Made by a program: the position numbers and the translations under genes. From positions 1-5,620 of the forward strand of contig DASXLL010000342.1 in assembly GCA_036496265.1 (NCBI GenBank): a DNA stretch of 5,620 nt, written 5' to 3'. The DNA comes from CAYLLN01 sp036496265. Lineage in GTDB: Bacteria > Planctomycetota > Planctomycetia > Pirellulales > Pirellulaceae. The notes below the pieces were generated by a model that was not told the origin of the DNA, did not search any database, and was given only the letters and a program-made list of their open reading frames with translations. Shown here piece after piece: positions 5,603-5,620 of the stretch. The stretch's first letter is position 1. The number at the start of each line of letters is the position of its first letter.

Positions 5603-5620
5603 CTACTTCGCTTTTTTGGG
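5603..5620 (-). CDS. Possible C-terminal end of a convergent gene (partial)
   Basis: Read on the - strand from the window edge, the codons are CCC AAA AAA GCG AAG TAG, giving PKKAK and a stop. Lys/Ala-rich endings of this kind are common at protein C termini. The position just beyond a terminator hairpin suits a convergent neighbour. Five codons cannot prove a gene, and nothing can be said about its product. Confidence 0.22.
   Translation of the reverse strand, partial: PKKAK

Overview
The window looks like chromosome from a Planctomycetota bacterium, most likely Pirellulales. The evidence is moderately high GC with GCG/CGG/TTG-rich codons, few strong Shine-Dalgarno sites, intergenic repeats of the 'GTGGGTC...GACCCAC' and 'GCCCGCAGCGCAAGCAAGGG' type that I associate with this phylum, and the particular DUF58 and DUF4129 subfamilies present. 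This placement is inferred from sequence style and recollection, not from a marker gene.

Layout: all four full genes are on the + strand. Bases 1-24 are the end of a degenerate octamer repeat. An NAD(P)-dependent D-2-hydroxyacid dehydrogenase of the glycerate dehydrogenase type follows (58-1023). A 100-base gap holds one copy of a ~34-base repeat, a weak promoter candidate and a good ribosome binding site. Then comes a three-gene cluster: a MoxR AAA+ ATPase (1124-2113), a membrane-anchored DUF58 protein (2201-3508) and a multi-pass membrane protein with a C-terminal DUF4129 domain (3508-5508). A perfect 21-bp hairpin lies between the first two. The last two are joined by a TAATG stop-start overlap. 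The cluster closes with two inverted copies of the ~34-base repeat. These form a 31-position stem followed by T6, a good terminator candidate. The last 18 bases may be the C-terminal end of a convergent gene on the - strand.

How the genes fit together: MoxR ATPases are thought to act as chaperone-like remodelling enzymes with partners encoded beside them. MoxR-DUF58-(transglutaminase/DUF4129) is a recurring bacterial gene set with poorly defined function, probably linked to the cell envelope. In this locus the third protein has the overall topology of TgpA-type transglutaminases: N-terminal membrane bundle, periplasmic segment, one more helix, cytosolic DUF4129. The periplasmic part, however, is a ~170-residue Lys/Gly/Ser/Asp/Gln-rich low-complexity stretch with no visible transglutaminase domain. 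This is the most interesting point in the window. I see no CRISPR array, RNA gene, transposase or defence system, and no intergenic stretch over 300 bases.
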